Made by a program: the position numbers and the translations under genes. The notes beneath the pieces are model-generated. The model had not been told where the DNA came from, made no database searches, and saw only the letters and a program-made list of their open reading frames with translations. Below, in pieces: positions 32,170 through 40,248 of a stretch of DNA of 64,000 nt (position 1 is the first letter of the stretch; each line of letters starts with the position of its first letter). Origin of the DNA: Vagococcus sp. CY52-2. GTDB lineage: Bacteria; Bacillota; Bacilli; Lactobacillales; Vagococcaceae. The stretch spans positions 1,736,001 through 1,800,000 of the forward strand of contig NZ_CP093384.1 of the NCBI RefSeq assembly GCF_022655055.1. Reading direction: 5' to 3'.

Positions 32170-32832
32170 CTAGATTAAATCAAGGTTTGCATGATTGTAA
32201 TTTTCATCATAATAGATCAACGTTTGTAACTCCGTCGTTAAATCAATGTATTGCACTTGAACATGTGAGGGAACTTTTAACCGCTTAGGAGCAAAATTTA
32301 AAATAGCCGTCACTCCAGCTTCAACAACCTCATCAATTACTTGTTGTGCTTTGCTACTAGGCACAGTCATAATAACTGTTGTAATACCTTCTTTTTTTAC
32401 AATGTTTTTTAACTCACTCATATCTTTTACAACAATTCCATTAATTTTTTCACCAACAATTTCAGGATTTGCATCAAATGCCGCCACAATATTTAAATTT
32501 GTATCTCGTCTAAAATTATTTTTTATTAATGCTTTACCTAAATTTCCAGATCCAACTAATGCAATGCGTTTTTCAATATCTGTTTTTAATATCTCACTAA
32601 AAACTTCTATTAAGTATGGCACATCATAACCATAGCCACTTCGTCCCAACTCCCCAAAGTGAGAAAAATCTCGCCTAATAGTTGCTGATGGAATTTGAAT
32701 CATTTTACTAAACTCGTTTGATTTAATACGTTTTACACCTGTTTCATCTAATGTTTTTAAATACCTAAAATAAAGTGGAATACGTTTTGTTGTTGCTTTA
32801 GGGACCATTTTCATATTTTTGTGTTCTTCCAC
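32170..32832 (-). CDS. rex: Redox-sensing transcriptional repressor Rex
   Basis: The 220-residue protein has an N-terminal winged-helix DNA-binding domain (IPSATIRRDFSHFGELG) and a Rossmann domain (ALVGSGNLGKALI) that reads the NADH/NAD ratio. It starts at a GTG eight bases after AGGAGG. A Rex box lies directly upstream, indicating autoregulation. Rex controls fermentation and NAD-recycling genes in Firmicutes. Confidence 0.96.
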   Translation of the reverse strand: MEEHKNMKMVPKATTKRIPLYFRYLKTLDETGVKRIKSNEFSKMIQIPSATIRRDFSHFGELGRSGYGYDVPYLIEVFSEILKTDIEKRIALVGSGNLGKALIKNNFRRDTNLNIVAAFDANPEIVGEKINGIVVKDMSELKNIVKKEGITTVIMTVPSSKAQQVIDEVVEAGVTAILNFAPKRLKVPSHVQVQYIDLTTELQTLIYYDENYNHANLDLI

Positions 32833-32852
32833 AGTCCATCCCTCCTAAAGAA

Positions 32853-32870
32853 TTGTGATTATTTTCACAT
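32853..32870. promoter_or_regulatory. Rex-binding site upstream of rex
   Basis: TTGTGATTATTTTCACAT matches TTGTGA-N6-TCACAA at 11 of 12 arm positions. It lies between the -10 box and the rex start, where binding would block transcription. Confidence 0.8.
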
Positions 32871-32872
32871 TT

Positions 32873-32901
32873 AGTGTATCATTTTTCACAATCTTTTTCA
32901 A
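32873..32901 (-). promoter_or_regulatory. Promoter of rex
   Basis: TTGAAA and TACACT are spaced by 17 bases on the minus strand. The Rex box starts immediately downstream of the -10. Confidence 0.7.
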
Positions 32902-32917
32902 TGACTATCCAGCAATA

Positions 32918-33477
32918 TTATTCCAAACCTTGTTCAGTATTTTCGATATTTTTCATTAATATACTATCTATTGAACGTTTAATAGCTTCTAATCGATTAT
33001 TTTCAATAACGTCATCTACAATAATTACATTCTCTAAGTCGTGATAAAAGAGGTGGTTCGTTATCACCATATCTACTTTATTCAAAGAATCTCTTGTTTC
33101 TTTACTATTAAATAATGTCTTTTCATATTCTAATCCTACAATTTTAATTTTAGCTTGAAATGTTCAATTTTAAAATATAGCTTAAAATCTTGGCATGATT
33201 TTTCTCTAAAGTTGTCGAGACCACGATTGAAACAGCTTTAATTTTAGTAAGACTCTCAAATACCTTATAATTACAATACCTAAAGGCTCGACTAATCAAT
33301 AAAGGGGCATAAAAACGAATCCAAGGAGTATTTATTTCTAATTCTTTTAAACTCTGGGATACAATATCATAAAAAATTGGATACTGTAATTTAATAGATT
33401 TATCATTTAATTCACTTCATAAATTAACCAAATTTAGTTGATAAAGATAGACATCATTTATAAAAGAAACGTAGGCT
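32918..33477 (-). pseudogene. C-terminal remnant of an Mga/PRD-type regulator
   Basis: The minus strand encodes a decayed frame: LAYVSFINDVYLYQLN, a TGA stop, SIKLQYPIFYDIVSQSLKEL and PWIRFYAPLLISRAFRY. After a frameshift near 33170 it continues IKIVGLEYEKTLFNSKETRD and VIIVDDVIENNRLEAI. Composition and order resemble the C-terminal part of Mga-like regulators with PRD and EIIB-like domains, but identification is by pattern only. There is no start, and at least two lesions are present. This explains the otherwise gene-free stretch between rex and 33476. Confidence 0.5.
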
Positions 33478-33727
33478 AATTCTTTTTTATTTCCTCCTGA
33501 TGAGCATTGTGACGATCTAAAGCAACGACTGTTGCTGTTGTACTTAATCTTAAAATAGCAACTAAAATAGCTGCTATACTCAATCGTTTTTTAACGACTA
33601 TTTTCCCAGTTTTTATGACGTTAGTTGAACAGATGGACTGACTAGATGATTGTCTATGTTTTCTTTTTTTACGTTTCTTTTTTAATTTTATATTATTTAA
33701 ATTTTCTGGTTGTATTTTATTAGTCAT
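33476..33727 (-). CDS. Small lysine-rich protein with one membrane span
   Basis: This 83-residue frame has a very basic N-terminal half (LKKKRKKRKHRQ), a hydrophobic span around LSIAAILVAILRLSTTATVVAL, and a charged tail. The ATG is preceded by GGGG nine bases upstream. It resembles nothing I can name. It overlaps the end of the regulator remnant, so it may itself be a decayed fragment; equally it may be a real small membrane protein. Confidence 0.35.
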   Translation of the reverse strand: MTNKIQPENLNNIKLKKKRKKRKHRQSSSQSICSTNVIKTGKIVVKKRLSIAAILVAILRLSTTATVVALDRHNAHQEEIKKN

Positions 33728-33829
33728 CCTTATATGCCCCTTTTTTGAATTTATTGTTACTTACAAAATGAGTATATGATGCTTTTAATTTGTTTAATGT
33801 TCAAAAATAACTAAAAAGGTAACCAAAAA

Positions 33830-34012
33830 TTGACTAAAAATAAAAGTCCAGCTCATTTATCACCAATGAATCTTATTGTACACAAGTTTCTAATTTATCC
33901 CATATTAGTATCGTCATCTTTTATTTTATTGAAACAAAATTTTGACCTATTTATAATCATGTTGTCTATACTTATGAATTTTTCACAAACTATCTCATTA
34001 AGATCAAAATAA
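33830..34012 (+). CDS. Possible small two-span membrane protein
   Basis: A 60-residue frame starts at TTG with AAAGGT nine bases upstream and contains two hydrophobic stretches (LIYPILVSSSFILL and LFIIMLSILM). Its stop codon falls exactly at the left edge of a bidirectional terminator. No family is recognised and the codon composition is simply AT-rich, so chance is a real alternative. Otherwise 33728-34008 shows nothing. Confidence 0.2.
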   Translation: MTKNKSPAHLSPMNLIVHKFLIYPILVSSSFILLKQNFDLFIIMLSILMNFSQTISLRSK

Positions 34013-34047
34013 AAAGAGTTAGTAACGTTTAGCTCCTAACTCTTTTT
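34011..34047. terminator. Bidirectional terminator
   Basis: AAAAAGAGTTAG pairs perfectly with CTAACTCTTTTT around a 13-base loop, with U tracts on both strands. It ends the phosphatase transcript on the minus strand. Confidence 0.88.
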
Positions 34048-34068
34048 ATTTTATACTATTTGACAAAA

Positions 34069-34539
34069 TTAACTCATTTCCTGTTCAATTTTTTCTAACC
34101 ATTTTGTTGTTCCCTTATTTATCAACTCATAAGTTAAATCAAAATCTCCGGTGTAATAAGGATCTGGTATCATTTTTTTATCCAATCCAACTTCTTCTGA
34201 TAATAATAAATGAATTTTATATAATGATTCAATATCAGGTGATAATCCTTCTAAATCTCGAATATTATTTTCATCCATTCCTATAATGTAATCAAACTGA
34301 TGAAAATCATCAGAAGAAATTTTTTGAGCATGTAATCCCTCACATGATAAACCGACTTCTTTCAATTTCTCTTGTGTGCCTTTATGTGGAGCGTCTCCAT
34401 CATTCCAGCTCCCAGTTGCTCTGGAAGAAACCTCAATAACATCAGACAACCCTTTATTTTTTACCTTATCTTTAAATATTACCTCTGCCATAGGTGAACG
34501 ACAAATATTACCTAAACAAACAAATAATACTTTTTTCAT
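34069..34539 (-). CDS. Low-molecular-weight protein-tyrosine phosphatase
   Basis: The 156-residue enzyme has the P-loop VCLGNICRSPMAE (Cys8, Arg14) near its start and the general-acid motif IPDPYYTGDF near its end. Both are diagnostic of the LMW-PTP family. It dephosphorylates phosphotyrosine on proteins, often tyrosine kinases of the envelope. It has a normal ATG start and a terminator directly behind it. Confidence 0.94.
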   Translation of the reverse strand: MKKVLFVCLGNICRSPMAEVIFKDKVKNKGLSDVIEVSSRATGSWNDGDAPHKGTQEKLKEVGLSCEGLHAQKISSDDFHQFDYIIGMDENNIRDLEGLSPDIESLYKIHLLLSEEVGLDKKMIPDPYYTGDFDLTYELINKGTTKWLEKIEQEMS

Positions 34540-34563
34540 CCTTTGTCCCCCTTATTCAAAAAT

Positions 34564-34587
34564 AAAAAGCCTTAGGTCTACTAGGCT
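34564..34587 (-). terminator. Terminator of veg
   Basis: AGCCT pairs with AGGCT, and the stem is followed by TTTTTATTTTTG on the minus strand. It lies just after the veg stop codon. Confidence 0.65.
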
Positions 34588-34598
34588 CTATATCTTTC

Positions 34599-34856
34599 TT
34601 ATCCTATTAATTCTTCTTCATTTTCATGAAATAATACTTCTACTGAATGTGTTAAAATATCTGTATAACTATACGACACACGTTCAAAAGCATTTTCATC
34701 TTGATCTAGTTGTACAATAAAAACTGATGGATATAACTCAGCTAATACTCCATGACGCTCAGTCTGCTTTTTACGACCCGTTTGAGCGACTAACTTTATT
34801 CTACTACCGACTTTATGTTCTAATTCTTCTTTTATGGTGGAGATACTTAAAGACAT
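34599..34856 (-). CDS. veg: Veg protein
   Basis: The 85-residue protein carries HKVGSRIKLVAQTGRKKQTE and GVLAELYPSVFIVQLDQ, which match the Veg family (DUF1021). In Bacillus subtilis Veg stimulates biofilm genes and is very highly expressed. The ATG at 34856 follows AGAGGTG; a GTG three codons earlier lies within that site. A strong promoter precedes it. Confidence 0.93.
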   Translation of the reverse strand: MSLSISTIKEELEHKVGSRIKLVAQTGRKKQTERHGVLAELYPSVFIVQLDQDENAFERVSYSYTDILTHSVEVLFHENEEELIG

Positions 34857-34876
34857 TTTATTCACCTCTTACGTCA

Positions 34877-34905
34877 AGTATATCATAGACGAACAAAAAA
34901 GACAA
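34877..34905 (-). promoter_or_regulatory. Promoter of veg
   Basis: TTGTCT and TATACT are separated by exactly 17 bases on the minus strand. The -10 lies about 20 bases before the start codon, so the leader is very short. Confidence 0.8.
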
Positions 34906-35001
34906 ATTTTACCATAATCGTTTTTATTTATCAATAGTATTTTCATTTTTTCAAAGAATAATTAAACATTTTTAATAAGAGAGATAAGCACTTTTATATT
35001 T

Positions 35002-35550
35002 TTATGAGTTAATATAGTGATGAACAAACTTTTTCTTAATTCGAGTTAAGGCCCTTTTTTCTTTTAACATCTTACATTCCTGTTCTAATGTATATTTTAC
35101 GAACACTTGACGTTCATAATCAGATAATGATTCTGCAAAAAGAAACACATTTTCTTTATAAAATATATATTTGATGGTTTCTAGTGGGCGATTTTCAATC
35201 ACATGAGATACCATGTCAATATCCCCTCCACAAGTGATGCACTCTTTATCTACTCTTCTTTTATGAGCTTCTTGTCTCCTTATCAATGAAAATATATGAT
35301 TTTTAAAATTCATTCGAAAGTAACTACCAAACGTTGCTCCTCGTTTAACATCATATGTTTGTAAGGACTTGAAACATACGATTCTTCCTTCTTGCAACCA
35401 ATCATCTGTCTCATAATGGTATAAATGATATACTTTCTTCGAACGATAAACAATAGGTTTGTATGTTTCAAAAATATAGTCAAACGAATAGGAACATCCC
35501 TTTACGGCACGTTCCTTTAATAAGTCAAAAATATCTTCTCTCATAATCAT
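35002..35550 (-). CDS. Sigma-70 family factor, SigH/ComX-like, with shortened region 4
   Basis: The 182-residue protein has a sigma region 2 with YETDDWLQEGRIVCFKSLQT and YDVKRGATFGSYFRMNFKNH, as in SigH/ComX factors. These drive competence or stationary-phase genes. Region 4 reads LSDYERQVFVKYTLEQECKM followed by LKEKRALTRIKKKF. Compared with B. subtilis SigH the interval between the LS and the ALxRxKxK segments is nine residues shorter, removing part of the DNA-binding helix-turn-helix. It may therefore be impaired. AAGGAG precedes two possible ATG starts six bases apart. Confidence 0.82.
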   Translation of the reverse strand: MIMREDIFDLLKERAVKGCSYSFDYIFETYKPIVYRSKKVYHLYHYETDDWLQEGRIVCFKSLQTYDVKRGATFGSYFRMNFKNHIFSLIRRQEAHKRRVDKECITCGGDIDMVSHVIENRPLETIKYIFYKENVFLFAESLSDYERQVFVKYTLEQECKMLKEKRALTRIKKKFVHHYINS

Positions 35551-35691
35551 AAATCTCCTTATTCTTTTGAAAGCGTTATCTCTCCTCCTTGTTATTATAA
35601 CACCCCTTTTTTTATAATAATTTGTTATTTTTATTAAAAAAATATGAATTTTTTGTTATCATTTAGATATTTTTAGAGCTATTCATCCATA

Positions 35692-36129
35692 TTATTCCTC
35701 TATTTTTTTTATTTCATAACTTAATGTATTATTAACTGAATCATGCTTAATAGTTATTTTTTCATTTGTCTCACTAAATGGACCAATTGTAAATATTTCA
35801 TACTGATCATCTAAAATCTCAGCATCTTTAAAGTAATTTGAAAAAACGTCACGAAATCGTTGCATTTTAGATAATTTCGCCATTGCTTTTTCATGTGCCA
35901 TGGACAATTTATATCCACTATCCAGATATTCTTTAATCAGTTCTACTTTAATAATCTCACTTAGCTTATATGACCTTGGGCTATTAGGATCCGGCTGAAT
36001 GGATTGGATGTATCCTTTTTTTTCCCAATATCTTAACTGTCTAGTCGTTGTCTCAGTTTTTTTTGTTAATTCACTGATTCCCATACGAATATCTTCTTGT
36101 TCTATCCAGTCTTTAAATTTAGATACCAT
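35692..36129 (-). CDS. MerR-family transcriptional regulator
   Basis: The 145-residue protein has a winged helix-turn-helix starting MGISELTKKTETTTRQLRYW, with RYWEKKGYI typical of MerR proteins. Its layout is closer to GlnR/TnrA-type members than to metal sensors. A C-terminal effector or dimer region (about 90-145) has no recognised ligand motif. I start it at 36129 behind GTAGGG; a longer frame to 36177 would begin upstream of the promoter -10. It is divergent from the MFS pump and probably represses it and itself. Confidence 0.88.
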   Translation of the reverse strand: MVSKFKDWIEQEDIRMGISELTKKTETTTRQLRYWEKKGYIQSIQPDPNSPRSYKLSEIIKVELIKEYLDSGYKLSMAHEKAMAKLSKMQRFRDVFSNYFKDAEILDDQYEIFTIGPFSETNEKITIKHDSVNNTLSYEIKKIEE

Positions 36130-36168
36130 AATAATTACCCTACTTTCCATAAAAAGGTTAACTACATC

Positions 36169-36231
36169 AATATACACGCACTTAACAGATGTGTCAACAT
36201 TGTTGACAATGGCGTCAGAGACGTGTATATT
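36169..36231. promoter_or_regulatory. Mirror-image divergent promoters with shared operator
   Basis: The palindrome TGTCAACATTGTTGACA (36192-36208) contains both -35 boxes, one TTGACA on each strand. Each is followed after exactly 17 bases by TATATT (36226-36231 plus, 36169-36174 minus), and each spacer ends in CGTG. The palindrome fits TGTNA-N7-TNACA, the GlnR/TnrA operator form. A regulator bound here would cover both promoters. Confidence 0.9.
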
Positions 36232-36271
36232 GTTTTACTGTTATAAAAATAATTTTTAGGAGGATTATTAT

Positions 36272-37747
36272 ATGGAAAACTTACAACCCGTTGATATTCA
36301 TGGGAACACATATAAACGCAGCTTACTCGTTTCGGTACTTTTAATTGGAACTTTCTGTACTGTTTTAAATCAAACTTTACTAACAACAGCCTTTCCAACT
36401 TTAATGAAAGAATTCGATGTATCTGCTGCTACCATTCAATGGCTCACAACTGGATTTTTATTAGTTAATGGGATTATGATTCCTATATCAGCTTGGTTAA
36501 TGAATAAATTTAATTCAAAAAATTTATATATTGGGGCTATGAGTATTTTCTTAGTCGGGACCATTCTTTGTGCGATTGCACCAACTTTTTCCATGATATT
36601 GACTGGTAGACTCGTTCAGGCTGCTGGTGTTGGCGTATCTATGCCTTTAATGCAAAACATTATGCTAAATATTTTCCCACCTGAAAAACGTGGAGCGGCC
36701 ATGGGTGGCGCTGGTATTGTTATTGGGCTAGCTCCTGCTTTAGGGCCAACTCTTTCAGGCTATATCATTGATCATTATGTCTGGCGTGATTTATTTTATA
36801 TGGTTATTCCTATTGTTTTATTAGTTATTATTTTGTCGTTTTTTGCAATGAAAAGCGTATTGGAGTTATCAAATCCTGCTATTGATGTGTTATCTATTTG
36901 TTTATCTACTTTAGGGTTTGGTTCACTACTTTATGGATTTTCTAGTGTTGGAAATGATGGATGGGGTAGTACTAAAGTATTAAGCTTTTTAGCAGTCGGC
37001 GTCATTACTTTAATTATTTTCACTTGGAGACAATTAACTATCGAGACTCCTTTCTTAGAGCTAAGAGTATTTAAATCAAAAACTTATACGATTGCTACCA
37101 TACTTGCAAGTTTAGCTAATATGGCAATGATTGGAGCCGAAATGGTTTTACCTTTATATATTCAAAATATTCGAGGTGAATCAGCTTTTCACTCTGGTTT
37201 AATGTTACTCCCTGGCGCATTAGTTATGGGAATTATGATGCCCGTAACTGGTCGTATTTTTGATAAACATGGAGCAAAACGTTTAGGTATCATGGGAATG
37301 TTTTTACTGACAAGTGCGACAATTCCTTTTATGTTCCTAACTGAAACAACTCCTGTAATTTATATTATGACGTTATACGCGGTACGTATGTTTGGTATTT
37401 CTATGGTAATGATGCCTCTCACTACACTAGGTATGAACTCTTTACCAAAACATCTCATTACACATGGAACAGCTGTTAATAGTACACTACGTCAAGTTGC
37501 TAGTTCTGTTGGAACGGCTATTTTAATCAGTGTTCTTACAAACAAAACTAAGAATTCTTTACCTGATAAATCACTTTTAAAATCAGCGCCTCTTGAGTAC
37601 AAAGAATTAGCAACTAATGCCACTTTAACAGGTTATCATGCTGCATTTTTAGTAGCAGTTCTATTTGGAATAATAGGTTTATTGATTACTTTCTTCATTC
37701 ATGAAAACATCAAAAAAACTGCTCAAAGTCAGGAGGTTATCTCATGA
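36272..37747 (+). CDS. DHA2-family multidrug efflux MFS transporter
   Basis: The 491-residue protein has the 14-span layout of the DHA2 (EmrB/QacA/LmrB) drug-proton antiporters. Motif-C-like GIVIGLAPALGPTLSGYIID and WRDLFYMVIPI are visible. It is expected to export amphiphilic drugs; the substrate range is unknown. It is controlled by the divergent MerR gene and overlaps the DUF4811 gene by four bases. Confidence 0.93.
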   Translation: MENLQPVDIHGNTYKRSLLVSVLLIGTFCTVLNQTLLTTAFPTLMKEFDVSAATIQWLTTGFLLVNGIMIPISAWLMNKFNSKNLYIGAMSIFLVGTILCAIAPTFSMILTGRLVQAAGVGVSMPLMQNIMLNIFPPEKRGAAMGGAGIVIGLAPALGPTLSGYIIDHYVWRDLFYMVIPIVLLVIILSFFAMKSVLELSNPAIDVLSICLSTLGFGSLLYGFSSVGNDGWGSTKVLSFLAVGVITLIIFTWRQLTIETPFLELRVFKSKTYTIATILASLANMAMIGAEMVLPLYIQNIRGESAFHSGLMLLPGALVMGIMMPVTGRIFDKHGAKRLGIMGMFLLTSATIPFMFLTETTPVIYIMTLYAVRMFGISMVMMPLTTLGMNSLPKHLITHGTAVNSTLRQVASSVGTAILISVLTNKTKNSLPDKSLLKSAPLEYKELATNATLTGYHAAFLVAVLFGIIGLLITFFIHENIKKTAQSQEVIS

Positions 37748-38460
37748 TAGTTATCTTAGTTATTCTTAGCGCCTTATTATTTGCCTTTACATTTATTTTT
37801 GCCAAATCAACATGGCACTATACCTTGGCTGTCGTATTTGGGATCTTATTTATTGGAAGTATCACTCTAATGGGAATGAACTATTCACATCATTTTGGGA
37901 TGAAAGAAGAAAAAACACTAAAAGAAATTTCTATTGTAAGTTCAACTGACAATGACCAAATGAATATATTACTTTATCAACCATTAGGAACTAGTGATGA
38001 AAAAATTTATTTATATAAAACAAACCCCTCTCAAAAAAAACTTACCCAAACTGGGACTAACCATGTAACCAATATTATTAAAACAAGCGACGATAATAAA
38101 GCCTTACTGAAAACTGAGACTACTCGTTGGGTATATAAAAGCTCTATGTATCAAATGCTTTTTGGTATGTCTGGTAATAACAGGGAATATATTTCAAAAG
38201 AAAATATTTTCTACATTCCAAAAGACTGGTTAGAGTTAAGCACAGATCAAGCAAAAAAACTTGGAGAAGAGATGGCTAGTAAAAAAGACTCATTAGAAAT
38301 CGAAATGACAAACTATGTTTCTTCTAGATTAAAAGAATCTATCGCTAAAGATCCTACTTTAGCAACAAATAAAGACAAACAATCTAAGTTATCACAAGCC
38401 TATGCAGCAGAATATCAACGAAAAATAATGTCTGATATGATTAAAGACATAACCAAATAA
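37744..38460 (+). CDS. DUF4811-like membrane protein
   Basis: The 238-residue protein has two N-terminal membrane spans (about residues 2-17 and 25-45) and an extracytoplasmic domain with LLYQPLGTSDEKIYLYKTNP. Proteins of this type (DUF4811) are usually encoded right after DHA2 pumps in lactobacilli and enterococci, which suggests an accessory role. The start overlaps the pump stop codon (ATGA). A strong terminator follows. Confidence 0.82.
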   Translation: MIVILVILSALLFAFTFIFAKSTWHYTLAVVFGILFIGSITLMGMNYSHHFGMKEEKTLKEISIVSSTDNDQMNILLYQPLGTSDEKIYLYKTNPSQKKLTQTGTNHVTNIIKTSDDNKALLKTETTRWVYKSSMYQMLFGMSGNNREYISKENIFYIPKDWLELSTDQAKKLGEEMASKKDSLEIEMTNYVSSRLKESIAKDPTLATNKDKQSKLSQAYAAEYQRKIMSDMIKDITK

Positions 38461-38502
38461 AAAAAAGAACGATTATCTTTAAACAGATAATCGTCCTTTT
38501 TT
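38461..38502 (+). terminator. Terminator of the efflux operon
   Basis: ACGATTATCT pairs with AGATAATCGT around a 6-base loop, followed by CCTTTTTT. It starts directly at the DUF4811 stop codon. Confidence 0.92.
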
Positions 38503-38590
38503 GGTCTATTACGATTTAATTTTTCCTCTTTACTTCAAATTGAAATCTATATTATGATAATAAAAATCATATTGTTAAAGGAGATATATT

Positions 38591-38836
38591 ATGAAAAAAT
38601 TTTTTAATAATCAAGAAAACAAACAATTAACTGTTAATGCTATTATTTTTTTATTTGCTGTTATTTTACTTAGTTTAAGCATTATTTTTTATTTGATTGG
38701 CTTATTTGCTCACCCACAATTAGAAAACTTTTTTGCAGACGTATCTAGTATTCTTTTTACTGGCTCAGTCGCAACTGGTATATTATATTTGGTTAAAATA
38801 ACGTTTGATTCACTTATGCGTTCTGCCAAAAAATAA
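38591..38836 (+). CDS. Small two-span membrane protein of unknown function
   Basis: The 81-residue protein starts MKKFFNNQENKQ and has two clear hydrophobic segments (about 15-42 and 52-70). No family is recognised. It has its own ribosome binding site AAAGGAG, a candidate promoter (TTTACT, 18 bases, TATGAT) and a terminator at its end, so it looks like a genuine independent gene. It lies between the efflux operon and yacP. Confidence 0.7.
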   Translation: MKKFFNNQENKQLTVNAIIFLFAVILLSLSIIFYLIGLFAHPQLENFFADVSSILFTGSVATGILYLVKITFDSLMRSAKK

Positions 38837-38880
38837 AAAATGACTCGTTACCATAATAAAGGTAACGGGTCATTTTGTTT
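38837..38880. terminator. Bidirectional terminator at the yacP end
   Basis: AAAATGACTCGTTACC pairs with GGTAACGGGTCATTTT (one G-U) around an 8-base loop. It serves the small membrane protein on plus and yacP on minus. Confidence 0.88.
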
Positions 38881-39415
38881 AATGATACATTAACTCATCA
38901 AATAATTCTTTTAATGTTTGAACTTGTTCTTGATTCCATGGACTATTTCGTCTTAAATTTTGGTACTTATAATCTTGTGTATCAGTTTTAATTTCTTTTT
39001 CCATTTCTTTAATTGAATTAAACAGTTCCCTTGCTGAAACACGTAACGCACCTTGAGAAAAAACCACCCACTGCTCTGCCAAATCACTTGTTGCTACACG
39101 AACAGTTGATAAAGCATTCATTTTATTAGGAACTTCCCGTTCAATATATGTGTCTGCTGTTTCTTCTTCTTTTGTAAAAATAACTGTTAAACCATACTTA
39201 TCATACGTCTGTTGAATACCTGGAACAAGTTGGGCATCAAATACAACGATGATTTCGATTCCTTTATATTTAGCATAATTCGATAGAATAAATAATAACT
39301 GATCTCTCGCATCTCCTAATTTATCTAGCTTTTTTAAGCGATTTAATTCAGGCCAAGCACCAATCATATTATAACCATCGACAAAAAGGACTTGATGTTT
39401 TAATTTTCGTGTCAT
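38879..39415 (-). CDS. yacP: NYN-domain ribonuclease, YacP/Rae1 family
   Basis: The 178-residue protein has the NYN/PIN-like start LFVDGYNMIGAWPEL and the acidic FTKEEETADTYIE and VRVATSDLAEQ segments. The B. subtilis homologue Rae1 cleaves mRNA in the ribosomal A site. It is the last gene of the cysS-mrnC-rlmB-yacP block and is 17 bases behind rlmB. Confidence 0.92.
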   Translation of the reverse strand: MTRKLKHQVLFVDGYNMIGAWPELNRLKKLDKLGDARDQLLFILSNYAKYKGIEIIVVFDAQLVPGIQQTYDKYGLTVIFTKEEETADTYIEREVPNKMNALSTVRVATSDLAEQWVVFSQGALRVSARELFNSIKEMEKEIKTDTQDYKYQNLRRNSPWNQEQVQTLKELFDELMYH

Positions 39416-39432
39416 ATGATGCCCTCCATTGT

Positions 39433-40248
39433 TTATCTTCTCTTTCTATATACTTCATACATTAACAAGCCAGCTGCAACACTCGCATTTAAACTTTGTA
39501 CGTGACCTTCTATTGGAATAGTAATCATTTCATCGACCTCTTTTTTGAGCGCTTGCCCCATCCCTTTTCCTTCATTACCAATAATTAAAGCAATGTCGCC
39601 TGAAACATTCCAATGGGTGTAGTCTGTCCCTTCCATATCTGTTCCAAATACCCAAATATTTTCTTTTTTTAGTTCCTTAACTGTTTGCGAAAGGTTTGTC
39701 ACTCGTGAAATAGGAATGTGTTCTACCGCCCCAGTAGAAGTTTTCACTACCACTGGTGTCACTCCGACTGCACGATGTTTTGGAATGATAACGCCATCAA
39801 CATTTACCGCGTCAGCTGTCCGTAAAATTGAACCTAAGTTATGTGGATCCATAATACTATCTAAAATTAAGAAAAAACGATTTTCTTTTTCTTTTGTTTT
39901 TTCCAATAATTCTGATAACGATAGATATTCATATGGGGTGATTTTTAAGACAATCCCTTGATGATTTAATCCATCTACCATTTCATCCAATTTAGATTTT
40001 GGTACCCATTTGATAGAAACTATTTTTTCTTGAGCCAACTGTTTAATTTCTTCAATTTTATTTCCTTTAATGTCTTCTTGTAAAAATAGTTTATTCCCTC
40101 GATTAGCTTGCAGCGCTTCTATTGTCGCATGTTTTCCTAACACCACATCATCCATTTCTGGTGTTGGTACATCTGCTTCTTGTTGATGTTTTTTATCAAA
40201 TTTTGGGCGTTGTCTGTCTGGTTTGCGTTTATTTTGTGGTTTTCTCAT
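39433..40248 (-). CDS. rlmB: 23S rRNA 2'-O-ribose methyltransferase RlmB
   Basis: The 271-residue SpoU/TrmH-family enzyme has a lysine-rich N-terminus, a substrate-binding domain beginning VLGKHATIEALQ, and the knotted SAM domain with LDSIMDPHNLGSILRTADA, IGNEGKGM and SLNASVAAGLLMYE. It methylates G2251-equivalent in 23S rRNA. It overlaps mrnC by 20 bases. Confidence 0.95.
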   Translation of the reverse strand: MRKPQNKRKPDRQRPKFDKKHQQEADVPTPEMDDVVLGKHATIEALQANRGNKLFLQEDIKGNKIEEIKQLAQEKIVSIKWVPKSKLDEMVDGLNHQGIVLKITPYEYLSLSELLEKTKEKENRFFLILDSIMDPHNLGSILRTADAVNVDGVIIPKHRAVGVTPVVVKTSTGAVEHIPISRVTNLSQTVKELKKENIWVFGTDMEGTDYTHWNVSGDIALIIGNEGKGMGQALKKEVDEMITIPIEGHVQSLNASVAAGLLMYEVYRKRR

